A DNA stretch of 64,000 bases, taken from assembly GCA_050950065.1 (NCBI GenBank), contig JBMNGX010000002.1, positions 62,001-126,000 on the forward strand, written 5' to 3'. The notes beneath the pieces were generated by a model, which was not told the origin of the DNA, searched no databases, and saw nothing but the letters and a program-made list of their open reading frames with translations. The position numbers were made by a program, and so were the translations under genes. Shown one piece after another: positions 53,019 to 62,650 of the stretch. Every line of letters starts with the position of its first letter. Within the stretch, counting starts at the first letter, position 1. Source of the stretch: JBAYOE01 sp050950065 (GTDB lineage Bacteria; Spirochaetota; Spirochaetia; Sphaerochaetales; Sphaerochaetaceae).

Positions 53019-55677
53019 GTGAAAGCAGTTGAGCTAGCCAAAACTTATGACCCAAAAGATTTTGAAGATCGCATCTACACAAAATGGAAAGAGGGGGGCT
53101 ATTTTAAGCCCAACTTAGATAACAGTCCAAGTTACACAATTGTGATGCCACCTCCTAATGTGACGGGTATTTTGCACATGGGACACGCTTTAAATAACAC
53201 TTTACAAGATATCTTAATCCGCTATGAGAGGATGAGAGGTAAAAGTGCCCTTTGGCTTCCTGGAACTGATCATGCAGGAATTGCTACTCAAAACGTCGTT
53301 GAAAGAGAGTTGAATAAAGAGAACCTAACTCGTCAAGATTTAGGAAGAGAGAAGTTTGTTGAACGTACTTGGTTAGTTAAAGAGCGCCACCACGAGATTA
53401 TTAAAAAACAACTAGAAAAAATTGGCTCTTCTTGTGACTGGTCACGTGAAAGATTCACCTTGGATGAGGGGCTTAGTGACGCAGTTAGAGAGGCTTTTGT
53501 CCGCCTCTATGAAAAAGGGTTAATCTACAAAGGAAATTACCTAGTTAACTACTGTCCCCATTGTGGAACAGCTTTAAGTGACGATGAAGTTGAACACGTA
53601 GCAGTTGAGGGAAAACTTTATCAAATAAAATATCCAGCTAAAGATAACTCATTTTCATTAACTGTTGCCACTACAAGACCAGAAACAATGTTTGGAGATA
53701 CAGCTGTTGCAGTAAATCCAGAAGATGATCGCTACAACTACTTAATTGGTAAAAAAGTAATTCTTCCATTAACAGATAAAGAGATTGTTATTATAGGTGA
53801 TAGCTATGTAGATATGGAATTTGGTACAGGGGCACTAAAAGTAACACCTGCTCACGACCCTAACGACTGGGAAATAGGACAAAGACACTCATTAGAGGCA
53901 GTGAACATCTTAAATGAAGATGGAACACTTAATGAAAATGTCCCATCAAACTACCAAGGCAAAGAGATAACATCTTCTAGAAAGTTTGTTGTTGAAGATT
54001 TAAAAGAACAAGGGTACTTACTCGATGAGAAAAAGCACGATCACGATGTTGGGACATGTTATCGCTGTTCAACTCTAATTGAACCCTATTTAAGTCAGCA
54101 GTGGTTTGTTGCTATGGATGGGATGGCCCAAAAAGCTTTAAAAGCTTGGGAAGAGGGTAAAATTAATTTCTATGCAAAAAGGTGGGAGAACACATACACC
54201 CACTGGCTAAAAAACATTCGTCCTTGGTGTATCAGCCGTCAACTTTGGTGGGGGCACAGAATACCTGTTTGGTATTGTAATGAGTGTGATAACGTCATGG
54301 TTGAAAGAACCGACCCAACTTACTGCTCAAAGTGTAACTCAACAAACATATATCAAGAAGAGGATGTTTTAGATACTTGGTTTAGCAGTTGGCTTTGGCC
54401 ATTTAGTACCTTAGGGTGGCCCTCTGAAACTGAAGATTTGAAGAAGTTTTTTCCAACTAACACTTTAGTAACAGGCTACGATATCATCTTCTTTTGGGTC
54501 TCTCGAATGATTATGGCCTCATTGGAGTTAGTAGGGGAGGTCCCCTTTAACGATATCTATATCACAGGCTTAGTGCGTGATAAATCTGGTCGCAAGATGT
54601 CTAAATCTTTAGGTAACGGAATTGATCCACTCGATGTAGTTGATCAGTATGGGGCTGATGCGATGAAATTCACCCTCTCTTACATGGCAGCTCAAGGACA
54701 AGATATTTTAGTTGACTTTGACTCTTTCAAATTTGGTTCGCGCTTTGCCAATAAGATTTGGAATGCCAGTAGGTTCTTGTTGATGAACTTAGAGGGGCGA
54801 AATTTAGTTGAAATAGAGAAAGAGAGACTTAACCGATTTAGATAAATGGATGTACCACAGTTTAAATGAGGCAGCTTTGAAAATAGAGAAAGCAATTGCC
54901 TCCTTTAGATTTAACGATGCCAGTACCACCATTTACGACCTATTTTGGAACGATTTTTGTGACTGGTACATTGAGGCAACTAAAGCACAGCTTAAAAACT
55001 TTGATGATAAACAAAAAGATCACCAAGTATCAGTTATGATGCACCTACTAGGGGAGTTGATGAAGTTGATGCATCCTTTTGTCTCATTTATCACCGAAGA
55101 GATTTATCAAAATCTTCCTAGCACAACCTCTATGATAATCGACCAAAGCTATCCCACTTACTCCTCTGATAGAGTTTGGGATAAAGAGAGTTCAATAGTA
55201 AATTCGATGCAAAGCTTTGTTAAAAGTGTTCGCACCCTTCGTAGTGAACTTCAAATCCCACCTGAGCGCAAAATAGAGGTAGTTTTTAGACCCGAAGCAA
55301 CCTTTAGTGCAAAAGAGTTCGTTATAGAAAATAACGCCCTTATAAGTTCGTTTATTGGCTCTAATGAGTTGGTAGTCGATTTAGATGGTTCTAAAGATGT
55401 AAATGAGGCTATCCCAGTTGGTTCTGTTGGTTTTGAAGCCTTTGTCTTTGTTAAAGATGCAATCGATGTTGTATTTGAAATAGATAAAGTGACTAAAGAG
55501 TTAGCTAAAGCTGAAAAATCTTTAAAACAAACATTAAACAAATTGGCCAACGAAAAATTTATCAACAATGCCAAACAAGAGGCAATTGATAAAGAGCATA
55601 AAAAAAGAGCTGAATTTGTTAGTGTCATTGAAAAAAGTAAAAAACACTTACAACTTCTTAGCTCATTAGCTAAATAA
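53019..55677 (+). pseudogene. valS: Valine--tRNA ligase, interrupted by a +1 frameshift
   Basis: Charges tRNA-Val. Frame 1 runs 53019-54845 (608 residues, GTG start after AAGGAGG): PPPNVTGILHMGHALNN (HIGH) near residue 45, zinc knuckles CPHCG and CSKC, LPGTDHAGIATQ, the editing domain, and GRKMSKSLGN near 530. Frame 2 runs to 55677 (275 residues) with the anticodon-binding domain (FWNDFCDWYIEATKAQL) and C-terminal coiled coil. The shift is at 54833-54834, AACCGAT; one C removed restores NDLDKW. Total length without the shift is about 885 residues, normal. Since ValRS is essential, a base-call error is likely unless a second copy exists elsewhere. Confidence 0.92.
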
Positions 55678-55682
55678 AAATA

Positions 55683-55706
55683 GGGGGCCTTTTAATAGCC
55701 CCCTTG
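55683..55706. terminator. Bidirectional terminator between valS and the Hc1-like gene
   Basis: Stem GGGGGC (55683-55688) with GCCCCC (55698-55703). The minus strand has the better T tract (TATTTTTATTT), serving the Hc1-like gene; the plus strand follows with TTGTTGTT for valS. Confidence 0.75.
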
Positions 55707-55725
55707 TTGTTCTCCTTCTTAAAGG

Positions 55726-55902
55726 TTAAATTTCTGCTTTCTCTTCTTGAATCTCTTTGCGGCGCTCTTTGGCTAATTTGCCCATCTCTCCAAGTGCCTT
55801 ACGGGCTCTAGCTGCTGAAGCCTTAATCCCTTTTTCGCTAAACTTTTGGTTCTCTGCTATGTAAGCTTCATATTGAGCTACAATTTGCTCATGAATTGTC
55901 AT
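55726..55902 (-). CDS. Histone H1-like (Hc1/HctA family) miniprotein
   Basis: 58 residues, starting MTIHEQIVAQYEAYI after a strong GAGGAGG. The second half, AARARKALGEMGKLAKERRK, resembles the Hc1 core (x-ARARKAL-x3-x-KLAKE-x-RKE). It is short and acidic/basic mixed, lacking the long Lys-rich repeat tail of chlamydial Hc1. Likely binds DNA and affects compaction. Not preceded by a shared operon; it is alone between valS and the U32 gene. The family assignment is from motif resemblance only. Confidence 0.7.
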   Translation of the reverse strand: MTIHEQIVAQYEAYIAENQKFSEKGIKASAARARKALGEMGKLAKERRKEIQEEKAEI

Positions 55903-55921
55903 CTAAAAACCTCCTCAGTTT

Positions 55922-55942
55922 TGTTATCATAATTTTATCATA
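55922..55942. repeat. Short direct repeat upstream of the Hc1-like gene
   Basis: TTATCATAA occurs twice in direct orientation within the interval 55922-55942, 20 bases upstream of the Hc1-like start. It may be part of that gene's promoter or an operator; no other support. Confidence 0.3.
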
Positions 55943-55983
55943 AAGAGGTGAAATAACAACAAAAATAGCAAAATTAAGGTGTT

Positions 55984-57204
55984 TTAGAGCCTTTTTCTAA
56001 TAATAAAGCCCTCTTGAAGCTCAATTTTTGTCTGAATGAAGGGTTTTTGATGGTGATTTACAGAATCTACACTATTTCCCTCTTCATCAAAAAGGGTGAA
56101 ATTCTTATCATCTAAAGAGAGGATATCTGCTCCTATGTACTCTATTTCATCGTTTATAGTGAGTTTATTTTTCAACTTTAACTCGTATAAATTCCCTTTA
56201 ATTTTCTTTCCAACAGTCCCAATTAGGAGATAATCACGTAAATATTCTCTTTCTGTAGGTTTTGCAATTTGCTCTTTATCAAAGAAAAATCCAGTTGAAA
56301 ATTCGCGGTGACTTACATTAAAAAGTTCATCCCGATACCCTTTGAACTCATCATAAGAGATCTTGTTTTCCAGCAAATCAAGGCCTTTTCGGTAAGCTCG
56401 AGTTACTGAGGCAACGTAGTATAAACTTTTCATCCTTCCCTCTATTTTAAAAGAGTCTACCCCAGCATCTTTTAACTCTTTTAAGTGATCTATCATACAT
56501 AGATCTTTGGATGAGAGGATTGTTGTTAATCCATCCTCTTCAAAAACAGGAAAGTACTCACCAGGACGGGTTGCCTCTTCTAAAGCATACAGATGGTGCT
56601 CATTTAACGAATATTGCCAACGACAAGAGTGGGCACAATCGCCTTGATTGGCACTTCTTTCACTTAAGAAAGCTGAGATGAAACACCTTCCTGAATAAGC
56701 CATACACATTGAACCGTGAACAAAGGTCTCTATCTCAATATCTTCAACTTGATCTTTTATTGCCCTTATATCTTTTAATGGAACCTCACGCCCTAAAATG
56801 ATTCGGGAAAAGCCCAACTCTTTGTACGCTTTTACAGCTGCGCTGTTTAACGTATTTGCTTGGGTACTGAGATGATAAGATCTACTTTTCCCAAAGTACT
56901 CTTTTAAGATAAAAGCAGCCCCTAAATCACTAACGATAAAAGCATCAAAAGGAAATAGGGCAATCTCATCTAAAGAGTTTTTTAAATCATTTATGTTATT
57001 TTCATGAAAAAAAGTATTAACAGCAGCATAAAGCTTTTTAGAACCTTTAATTCTTTTAAGCTCTTCTATGTCGTTAATGCCAATATTGCCAGCACGGGCA
57101 CGTAAAGAGAACTGATGCAACCCAACGTAGGCTGCATCAGATCCATATTTATAAGCGTACTCTAATTTTTCTAAATTCCCAGCAGGGCTTAGTAGTTCAA
57201 TCAT
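55984..57204 (-). CDS. Peptidase U32 family protein (TrhP/RlhA-like)
   Basis: 406 residues. MIELLSPAGNLEKLEYAYKYGSDAAYVGL at the start, STQANT near residue 118, GREVPL near 143, then the family signature ETFVHGSMCMAYSGRCFISAFLSERSANQGDCAHSCRW with the four cysteines, and KIEGRMKSLYY near 265. E. coli homologues hydroxylate tRNA or rRNA rather than act as proteases, so the name is historical. The start overlaps the end of lon by four bases, so they are cotranscribed. Confidence 0.9.
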   Translation of the reverse strand: MIELLSPAGNLEKLEYAYKYGSDAAYVGLHQFSLRARAGNIGINDIEELKRIKGSKKLYAAVNTFFHENNINDLKNSLDEIALFPFDAFIVSDLGAAFILKEYFGKSRSYHLSTQANTLNSAAVKAYKELGFSRIILGREVPLKDIRAIKDQVEDIEIETFVHGSMCMAYSGRCFISAFLSERSANQGDCAHSCRWQYSLNEHHLYALEEATRPGEYFPVFEEDGLTTILSSKDLCMIDHLKELKDAGVDSFKIEGRMKSLYYVASVTRAYRKGLDLLENKISYDEFKGYRDELFNVSHREFSTGFFFDKEQIAKPTEREYLRDYLLIGTVGKKIKGNLYELKLKNKLTINDEIEYIGADILSLDDKNFTLFDEEGNSVDSVNHHQKPFIQTKIELQEGFIIRKRL

Positions 57205-59573
57205 TTCCCCTTTTTACCATTTGTTTTAAGATTTTTAAAGGTGTGATTTAAAACTTCGTCAAAAGTGGAGACTAAATGGAAAGTAATTCCACTTGTAACC
57301 TCTTCATCCAACTCATCTAAATCCCTTTTGTTGAACTTTGGAATTAAGATTGTCTTAATCTTATTTCTCTTTGCTGCTAGTACTTTCTCTTTAAGACCAC
57401 CAATTGGCATAACCTTACCAACTAAATCCAATTCTCCAGTCATAGCTAAGTTGTTGTTAATAACTTTGCCACTGATTAGTGAGAAAAGGGCACTAGCCAT
57501 TGTGATACCTGCCGACGGACCATCTTTAGGAGTTGCCCCTTCAGGAACGTGGAGGTGAATTGCATTTTGGTTAAACCAAGTTGGATCGATATCGTATTGG
57601 GTGGCAATGGATTTTAAGTGGGTTAGGGCAATTGAGGCACTCTCTTGCATCACCTCTCCCAACTTACCAGTTAGCTTTAACTCCCCTTTACCAGGATAAG
57701 AGACTGCCTCAATCATCAAGGTATCTCCCCCTAAGCTAGTCCAAGCTAAACCAATAGCCATTCCAGGACGATCTGCTTTGAGTATCTCATCCTCTTTAAA
57801 GATTGGTTGACCCAAATACTCAATCATTTTTTGTTGAGTAATTTTAATTGGTAGTTCAGGATCTTTCTCTAAAATTTCACGAGCTACTTTACGGTGAATT
57901 TTATCTAACGATTTTTCGTAGTTTCTCACTCCAGCTTCACGAGCATAAGATTCGGCAATCTCTTTTAAGATTGTTGAGGTGTAAGAGACCTCTTTACGCT
58001 CTAAACCATGCTTTTTAAGAGATTTTGGAACTAAGTATCTTCTACCAATGGAGAGCTTTTCTTGAGCTGTGTAACCAGCGATATGAATTATCTCCATTCT
58101 GTCAATTAATGGACGAGGGATGGTCTCTAAGGTGTTTGCTGTTAAGACAAACAACACTTGAGATAAATCGAAAGGAAGATCTAAGTAGTGATCTCTAAAA
58201 GCGATGTTTTGTTCGGGATCTAAAACTTCTAAGAGTGCGGAAGCTGGATCGCCTTGGAAAGAGATTCCCATTTTATCAATCTCATCAATTAAAAAGAGGG
58301 GGTTTTTACTCTTTACAGTCTTTAAACCTTGAATAATTTTACCAGGCATAGCTCCGATATAGGTTCTTCTGTGCCCTTTAATTTCAGACTCATCTCTCAT
58401 ACCACCAACACTAAAGCGATAAAACTCTTTTTTCAGTGAACTGGCAATAGAGCGCCCTACACTTGTTTTACCAACTCCAGGAGGGCCAACTAAACAGATG
58501 ATAGAGCCCTTGGTATCCTCTTTTTTCTTTCTAACTGCTAAGTACTCTAAAATCCGATCTTTTACATCCTTAAGACCGTAGTGATCTTTATCCAACACTC
58601 TTTTAGCAGACTCTAAAGTAAAATTCTCTGGCTTTGGGTTGTTCCAAGGCAAAGAAGCAATAGTCTCTAAATAGGTTCTAGTGATTGAGTAATCTGGGCT
58701 ATTTGGATCGAGTGATTGAAATTTCTCCAGCTCATTATTAACAGCCTCAGCAACTTCTCCTTCCAATTTAAAAGAGGCAATCTTTTCAGCAATTTTATTG
58801 TAAACAGCTGTACGGGGATCACTAGTTAGCCCAAGTTCTTGTTGAATATGTTTTAACTCTTCACGTAAAAAGTACTCTCTTTGGTTTTTCTCCAACTTAC
58901 TATTTACCCGCTTACGAATCTGAGCTTGCATCTGTAAAACTTGTTGCTCTTTTTTGATGAAGACTAAAACTCTCTCCATCCTCCGTCTTACATTCAAAGT
59001 CTCTAAAATTCTTTGTTGTTGACGCCGATCGATGTTGATAATTGAGGCAATGAAATCTGCCATCTTACCAGCTTGATCAATGTTAACCATATTAAGGCGC
59101 ATCTCTTCAGTAAATAAGGGATTACCTTTAGAGAGCTTTTTAGTTTCAGTTATAAGTTGACGGGTCCAAGCTTTTAATTCAGTTGGATTGTCTTCAATAT
59201 CATTTAAATACTTTACATCAGCAACTATATACTTGCCACTAAGGTGAAAGTCCCTTACTTGAAATCTTTTTACAGTTGAGATGAATATATTCATCCCCCC
59301 ATCGGGGAGTTTTATCCTTTTAATAATTTTAGCTGCTGTCCCAACGCGATATAAATTGTCTGAATCGTAATCAGCTTTGCTCTCATCTTTAACTAAAAGG
59401 AGACCTAAATCTCCCCCATGAGCCATTGCTTGATTTACGATTTCAATATCTTCTTGACTCTCAATCACCAGTGGGGTGAAGAGTCCTGGAAATATTGGGT
59501 TTCCCACTAAGGGAAGTATAAATAAGTTGCGAGGCAGCGTCTGCTCAACTGGCATCAATTCCTGTTCTGCCAT
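57201..59573 (-). CDS. lon: ATP-dependent protease La
   Basis: 790 residues, standard. N-terminal substrate-binding domain (LPLVGNPIFPGLFTPLVI near residue 20), AAA domain with Walker A GPPGVGKTSVG near 363 and Walker B LFLIDEIDKM near 425, and the protease domain with catalytic Ser in PKDGPSAGITMASALF near 690 and catalytic Lys in GGLKEKVLAAKRN near 733. Degrades misfolded and regulatory proteins. A CGCTT-TGC-AAGCG hairpin sits upstream; it is not a CIRCE element. Confidence 0.97.
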   Translation of the reverse strand: MAEQELMPVEQTLPRNLFILPLVGNPIFPGLFTPLVIESQEDIEIVNQAMAHGGDLGLLLVKDESKADYDSDNLYRVGTAAKIIKRIKLPDGGMNIFISTVKRFQVRDFHLSGKYIVADVKYLNDIEDNPTELKAWTRQLITETKKLSKGNPLFTEEMRLNMVNIDQAGKMADFIASIINIDRRQQQRILETLNVRRRMERVLVFIKKEQQVLQMQAQIRKRVNSKLEKNQREYFLREELKHIQQELGLTSDPRTAVYNKIAEKIASFKLEGEVAEAVNNELEKFQSLDPNSPDYSITRTYLETIASLPWNNPKPENFTLESAKRVLDKDHYGLKDVKDRILEYLAVRKKKEDTKGSIICLVGPPGVGKTSVGRSIASSLKKEFYRFSVGGMRDESEIKGHRRTYIGAMPGKIIQGLKTVKSKNPLFLIDEIDKMGISFQGDPASALLEVLDPEQNIAFRDHYLDLPFDLSQVLFVLTANTLETIPRPLIDRMEIIHIAGYTAQEKLSIGRRYLVPKSLKKHGLERKEVSYTSTILKEIAESYAREAGVRNYEKSLDKIHRKVAREILEKDPELPIKITQQKMIEYLGQPIFKEDEILKADRPGMAIGLAWTSLGGDTLMIEAVSYPGKGELKLTGKLGEVMQESASIALTHLKSIATQYDIDPTWFNQNAIHLHVPEGATPKDGPSAGITMASALFSLISGKVINNNLAMTGELDLVGKVMPIGGLKEKVLAAKRNKIKTILIPKFNKRDLDELDEEVTSGITFHLVSTFDEVLNHTFKNLKTNGKKGK

Positions 59574-59648
59574 AAATGTTCCTCCACTATCAAATTGATA
59601 CGCTTTGCAAGCGCAAAATGTGCTTCTTATAATGTACTAAAAGATAGT

Positions 59649-60335
59649 TCACTCGTGTAGTGACAATTGATTAAACGCACTATTAATCACATTTGCCACA
59701 CTTTTTGCCCCTAGAGTATTTAGATGAACTCCATCAATGGTGACTTTTAAAGCTCTCTTACTAGATAAAGCATCTTTCACCTGGTCTGCTTTCAAAGCAT
59801 CTTGAGCCATTTGGGCAGGTGTTTCTAAAAGATAATCAGATTCTGAACTGATTTGTTCTAAGTTGCTGGTGATATCACACCACTTAATGTTTTCAAAAGA
59901 GCTCACTAAAGATTTTAGGTTGTTGTTTCTTAATTTTCTTTTTTGATTTAAAGAGGAGTGCAAGTTTTCACCCAAGATAGGCAACGAGCAAAACAGTATT
60001 TTGTTTTTAATTTTAGATAAACTTTGTTCAACAAACTCTAAAAACTGCTTTTCATCCTCTAAAGGGTAATTCTCTCCTTGTAGCATATACTTACTACTTT
60101 TAGCCCAAACAGAAGAGAGATTAGCCATATGGGGAATCAATAAATCATTGCCTCCCCCTTGAATTAAGACTATTTGATTTTCATCAATAGGTGTTCTTTC
60201 AATTATTTTAAATATTGAATTTATAGTTAGTCCATCTTTAGCATACGAGTCATACTCAAAATCGAGAAATTGGGTATAAGAAATCCCAATTCTCCCATTG
60301 GTTATACTATCGCCAAATAGGGCAACTTTATTCAC
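59649..60335 (-). CDS. SGNH/GDSL hydrolase
   Basis: 228 residues, no signal peptide. Block I VALFGDSITNG (catalytic Ser) at residue 8, block III GGGNDLL near 61, block V DGVHLNTLGA (catalytic Asp/His) near 207. An esterase or acyltransferase of unknown substrate. The start overlaps the YhhQ gene end by eight bases; last gene of the GH3-yhhQ-SGNH transcript. Confidence 0.85.
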   Translation of the reverse strand: MNKVALFGDSITNGRIGISYTQFLDFEYDSYAKDGLTINSIFKIIERTPIDENQIVLIQGGGNDLLIPHMANLSSVWAKSSKYMLQGENYPLEDEKQFLEFVEQSLSKIKNKILFCSLPILGENLHSSLNQKRKLRNNNLKSLVSSFENIKWCDITSNLEQISSESDYLLETPAQMAQDALKADQVKDALSSKRALKVTIDGVHLNTLGAKSVANVINSAFNQLSLHE

Positions 60336-60969
60336 TAGCCTTTACTCCTTTTTTTAACCACCAAACTCCCAAATAGCAAAATGGGGTATCAATTAAGGCG
60401 AAGATAATCTTAAAAGCCCAGTAGGGAAATATAAGGCCGAAAACAAAGGAAACAGTGTATTGGTCGTTGATTTGGTAAAAGGCGATAAACATAAAAATAG
60501 TTGTATCGATGAATTGAGAGAAAATCGTACTGATGTTGTTTCTAATCCAAAGGTGTTTATCTTTTGTGAGCTTTTTAAAGAAGCTAAAGGTCAATACATC
60601 AACGTGTTGAGCTATGAAAAAGGAGATTAGTGAAGCAATAGTCATTCTCATTGAAGAGCTAAAGATTGCCACATAAGAGTCTTGTAAGCCCCAAGAGGGG
60701 TTGGGAGGTAAGATTATACAAACCCACATCATAATAAACATAAAAGCCAACATTGCTGTTGAGATATTTACAAACTGAGTTGACTCTTTTCTTCCAAAAA
60801 CTTCGCTGATTATATCGGTAACTAAAAAAAGAATTGGGACAAAGAAAATTCCAACAGAGACCCTTACAGACCCTAATGTTGTTATCTTAGAACCAACTGT
60901 GTTGACCAAAACCATAGATGTGATGTAAAGGGCAAACAAAATTTGCTTTTTCCTTTGTTGAGTTTCCAT
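60328..60969 (-). CDS. yhhQ: YhhQ-type queuosine precursor transporter (VUT family)
   Basis: 213 residues from ATG 60969, which has AAGGAAGG upstream; an earlier in-frame ATG at 60999 lacks one. About six membrane helices. ITSMVLVNTVGSKITTLG near residue 18, LVTDIISEVFGRKESTQFV near 50 and SQFIDTTIFMFIAFYQI near 150 are VUT signatures. Likely imports queuine or preQ0/preQ1 for tRNA modification. Middle gene of the GH3 operon. No preQ1 riboswitch was found. Confidence 0.85.
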   Translation of the reverse strand: METQQRKKQILFALYITSMVLVNTVGSKITTLGSVRVSVGIFFVPILFLVTDIISEVFGRKESTQFVNISTAMLAFMFIMMWVCIILPPNPSWGLQDSYVAIFSSSMRMTIASLISFFIAQHVDVLTFSFFKKLTKDKHLWIRNNISTIFSQFIDTTIFMFIAFYQINDQYTVSFVFGLIFPYWAFKIIFALIDTPFCYLGVWWLKKGVKASE

Positions 60970-61008
60970 TGAGATACCTTCCTTTTTTTTATGACACACT
61001 AACTAATT

Positions 61009-62571
61009 TTACTCAAATGGTAAAGTGTGTTCAATTTGGTTGTGGATAGGTAAAATGCCAGTGGCAGCTCTCTCTTTTTTAAGAATTGATAATATCGTTT
61101 CATAACTTAAAACTGAATCGTCAAAAAGGGCAAATGAGTAGATGTTTTCAGCTAAGAAGGGGATATCATAAGGCACTCCCATCACTAAAGCAATAGTTGG
61201 AATACCAGTTGCTCCAAGGGCATTAGCTAACGATAATTGACCACTATTCACATATCCATCTTTTAAGGCTATCACAATAAGATCAAAAGCAGCACTTTTT
61301 TCAACTAAGTTTAAAATCTCTTCACTTTCAGGATTTAATGAAAAAACGACAGCTTTTGCATCAGTTTGCTGAGCCATCCAGTAACTAAAACTAGATCCAC
61401 TAGGAGCTAAAAATAGACTGTTTTTTTGTAAAGAGGGGAGTTTGGAATCTAATGGATTTCCAACACAAATACCCCTTTCACTAATTGCTTTTGCAATTGA
61501 AATGTGCTCTTCACTTCCTATTTTGCTCACCTTCGGAGGTTTGTTAAAAACAATCTCTTTGGTCTGCTGAATTCTTTTAATTGAAAGAGTTTGCCACAAA
61601 CTGTTAAGGTTATCTTCTTGTAACTCTTTGTAAAGCTTTTTAGCAACTAAGGCAGCACCCTGGTAGTTATCTCCCACAATGACCATATCAGAGCCGCTGT
61701 ACAAAGAACCAAAACTGTAATCAATAAAGCCTTGTTGATCTAAAAAGGTAACTTTAGCTAAGTTAGGTGAAAAAATTAGTTTATCAAAATTTAATAAATC
61801 ACGTAAAAGTCGAGTTGTAATTTCAAATGAGGCAAAAGCACTAACATCAGATTCATCGTAACTTGTGTAGTGGGCAGGAGAGAGCATAACAGCATCTAAA
61901 AGGGAGTAATCGGCATCTAAGTAGGGCTTTAACTCTGCCTCATTTAATTGCTCAATGTTGCGATTAATTGTCGTAAAGGTTGTATATGGATCTTTTTCGC
62001 TATAGCCAAGACCAGGAAAGTGCATAGAGCCTGTTGCTAAAGAGGCATCTTTAAAGCCCCTTAACATTGAAAAGCCAAACTTATTAACTACATCAACTGA
62101 GTCAGAGAAGTAGTTTATCCCCTCTTTATTACTTCTATTAGTTAAAACCTCCAAAGCACTTGTGAAGATCATATTAATCCCTAAACTGCTAAGTTCAGTT
62201 GCTATCACCTTAGCAGCGCTGTAAGCATTAGTAAGATCTCCTGTTGCTGCTATTTTCATCAACGAAGGCAGGTGAGTTGCCTCAGTACAAAAGGGAACTT
62301 TAAGACGATCTAAAGAAGCAATAATTAAAGGATTTGTTCCACATTCAGCTTCTATGAGTGAATAGATTTCACTACACAAAGAGCGCGCTTGTTTGCAATC
62401 AACAAAGTTCTTTTCTTCCAATATTACATTGGAGATTTTATAATTTTTTATGAGGTTAATGAATTGTTCATCTAAGGAAGTTCCCTCTAATCCTAAAACT
62501 AGGTGTTGCCCCCCAATCACTAACCGCTGATGGGTGTTACTATCCATACAATTGACGGTAACATCATCCAT
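61009..62571 (-). CDS. GH3-family homologue lacking catalytic residues
   Basis: About 520 residues, no signal peptide. Overall resembles NagZ-type glycoside hydrolase family 3: TIM-barrel N-domain (residues 1-330) then an alpha/beta C-domain. At the catalytic His loop, canonical KHFPGHGxxxxDSH reads MHFPGLGYSEKDPY; the nucleophile site, canonical FSDDLSM, reads FSPNLAK. Both the Asp nucleophile and the Asp/His pair are therefore missing. Start is uncertain (ATG 62571; TTG 62583 or ATG 62547 are possible) and no ribosome site is clear. First in an operon with yhhQ and an SGNH hydrolase. Could be a binding or regulatory protein. Confidence 0.8.
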   Translation of the reverse strand: MDDVTVNCMDSNTHQRLVIGGQHLVLGLEGTSLDEQFINLIKNYKISNVILEEKNFVDCKQARSLCSEIYSLIEAECGTNPLIIASLDRLKVPFCTEATHLPSLMKIAATGDLTNAYSAAKVIATELSSLGINMIFTSALEVLTNRSNKEGINYFSDSVDVVNKFGFSMLRGFKDASLATGSMHFPGLGYSEKDPYTTFTTINRNIEQLNEAELKPYLDADYSLLDAVMLSPAHYTSYDESDVSAFASFEITTRLLRDLLNFDKLIFSPNLAKVTFLDQQGFIDYSFGSLYSGSDMVIVGDNYQGAALVAKKLYKELQEDNLNSLWQTLSIKRIQQTKEIVFNKPPKVSKIGSEEHISIAKAISERGICVGNPLDSKLPSLQKNSLFLAPSGSSFSYWMAQQTDAKAVVFSLNPESEEILNLVEKSAAFDLIVIALKDGYVNSGQLSLANALGATGIPTIALVMGVPYDIPFLAENIYSFALFDDSVLSYETILSILKKERAATGILPIHNQIEHTLPFE

Positions 62572-62650
62572 AATAGGTGTCAATCTTAGAAAAATAGTTG
62601 CTTCTAGGTAAAATATTGGTGTAAAGTCAATTCAATAGATGGAGATAAAT

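Noticed and set aside
54831..54850. prfB-type programmed +1 frameshift in valS
   Set aside because: The site has no in-frame stop at the slip and no upstream SD-like spacing like CTT TGA C; sequence error is simpler.
59580..59640. CIRCE heat-shock element before lon
   Set aside because: The CGCTT-TGC-AAGCG hairpin does not match the CIRCE sequence or spacing.
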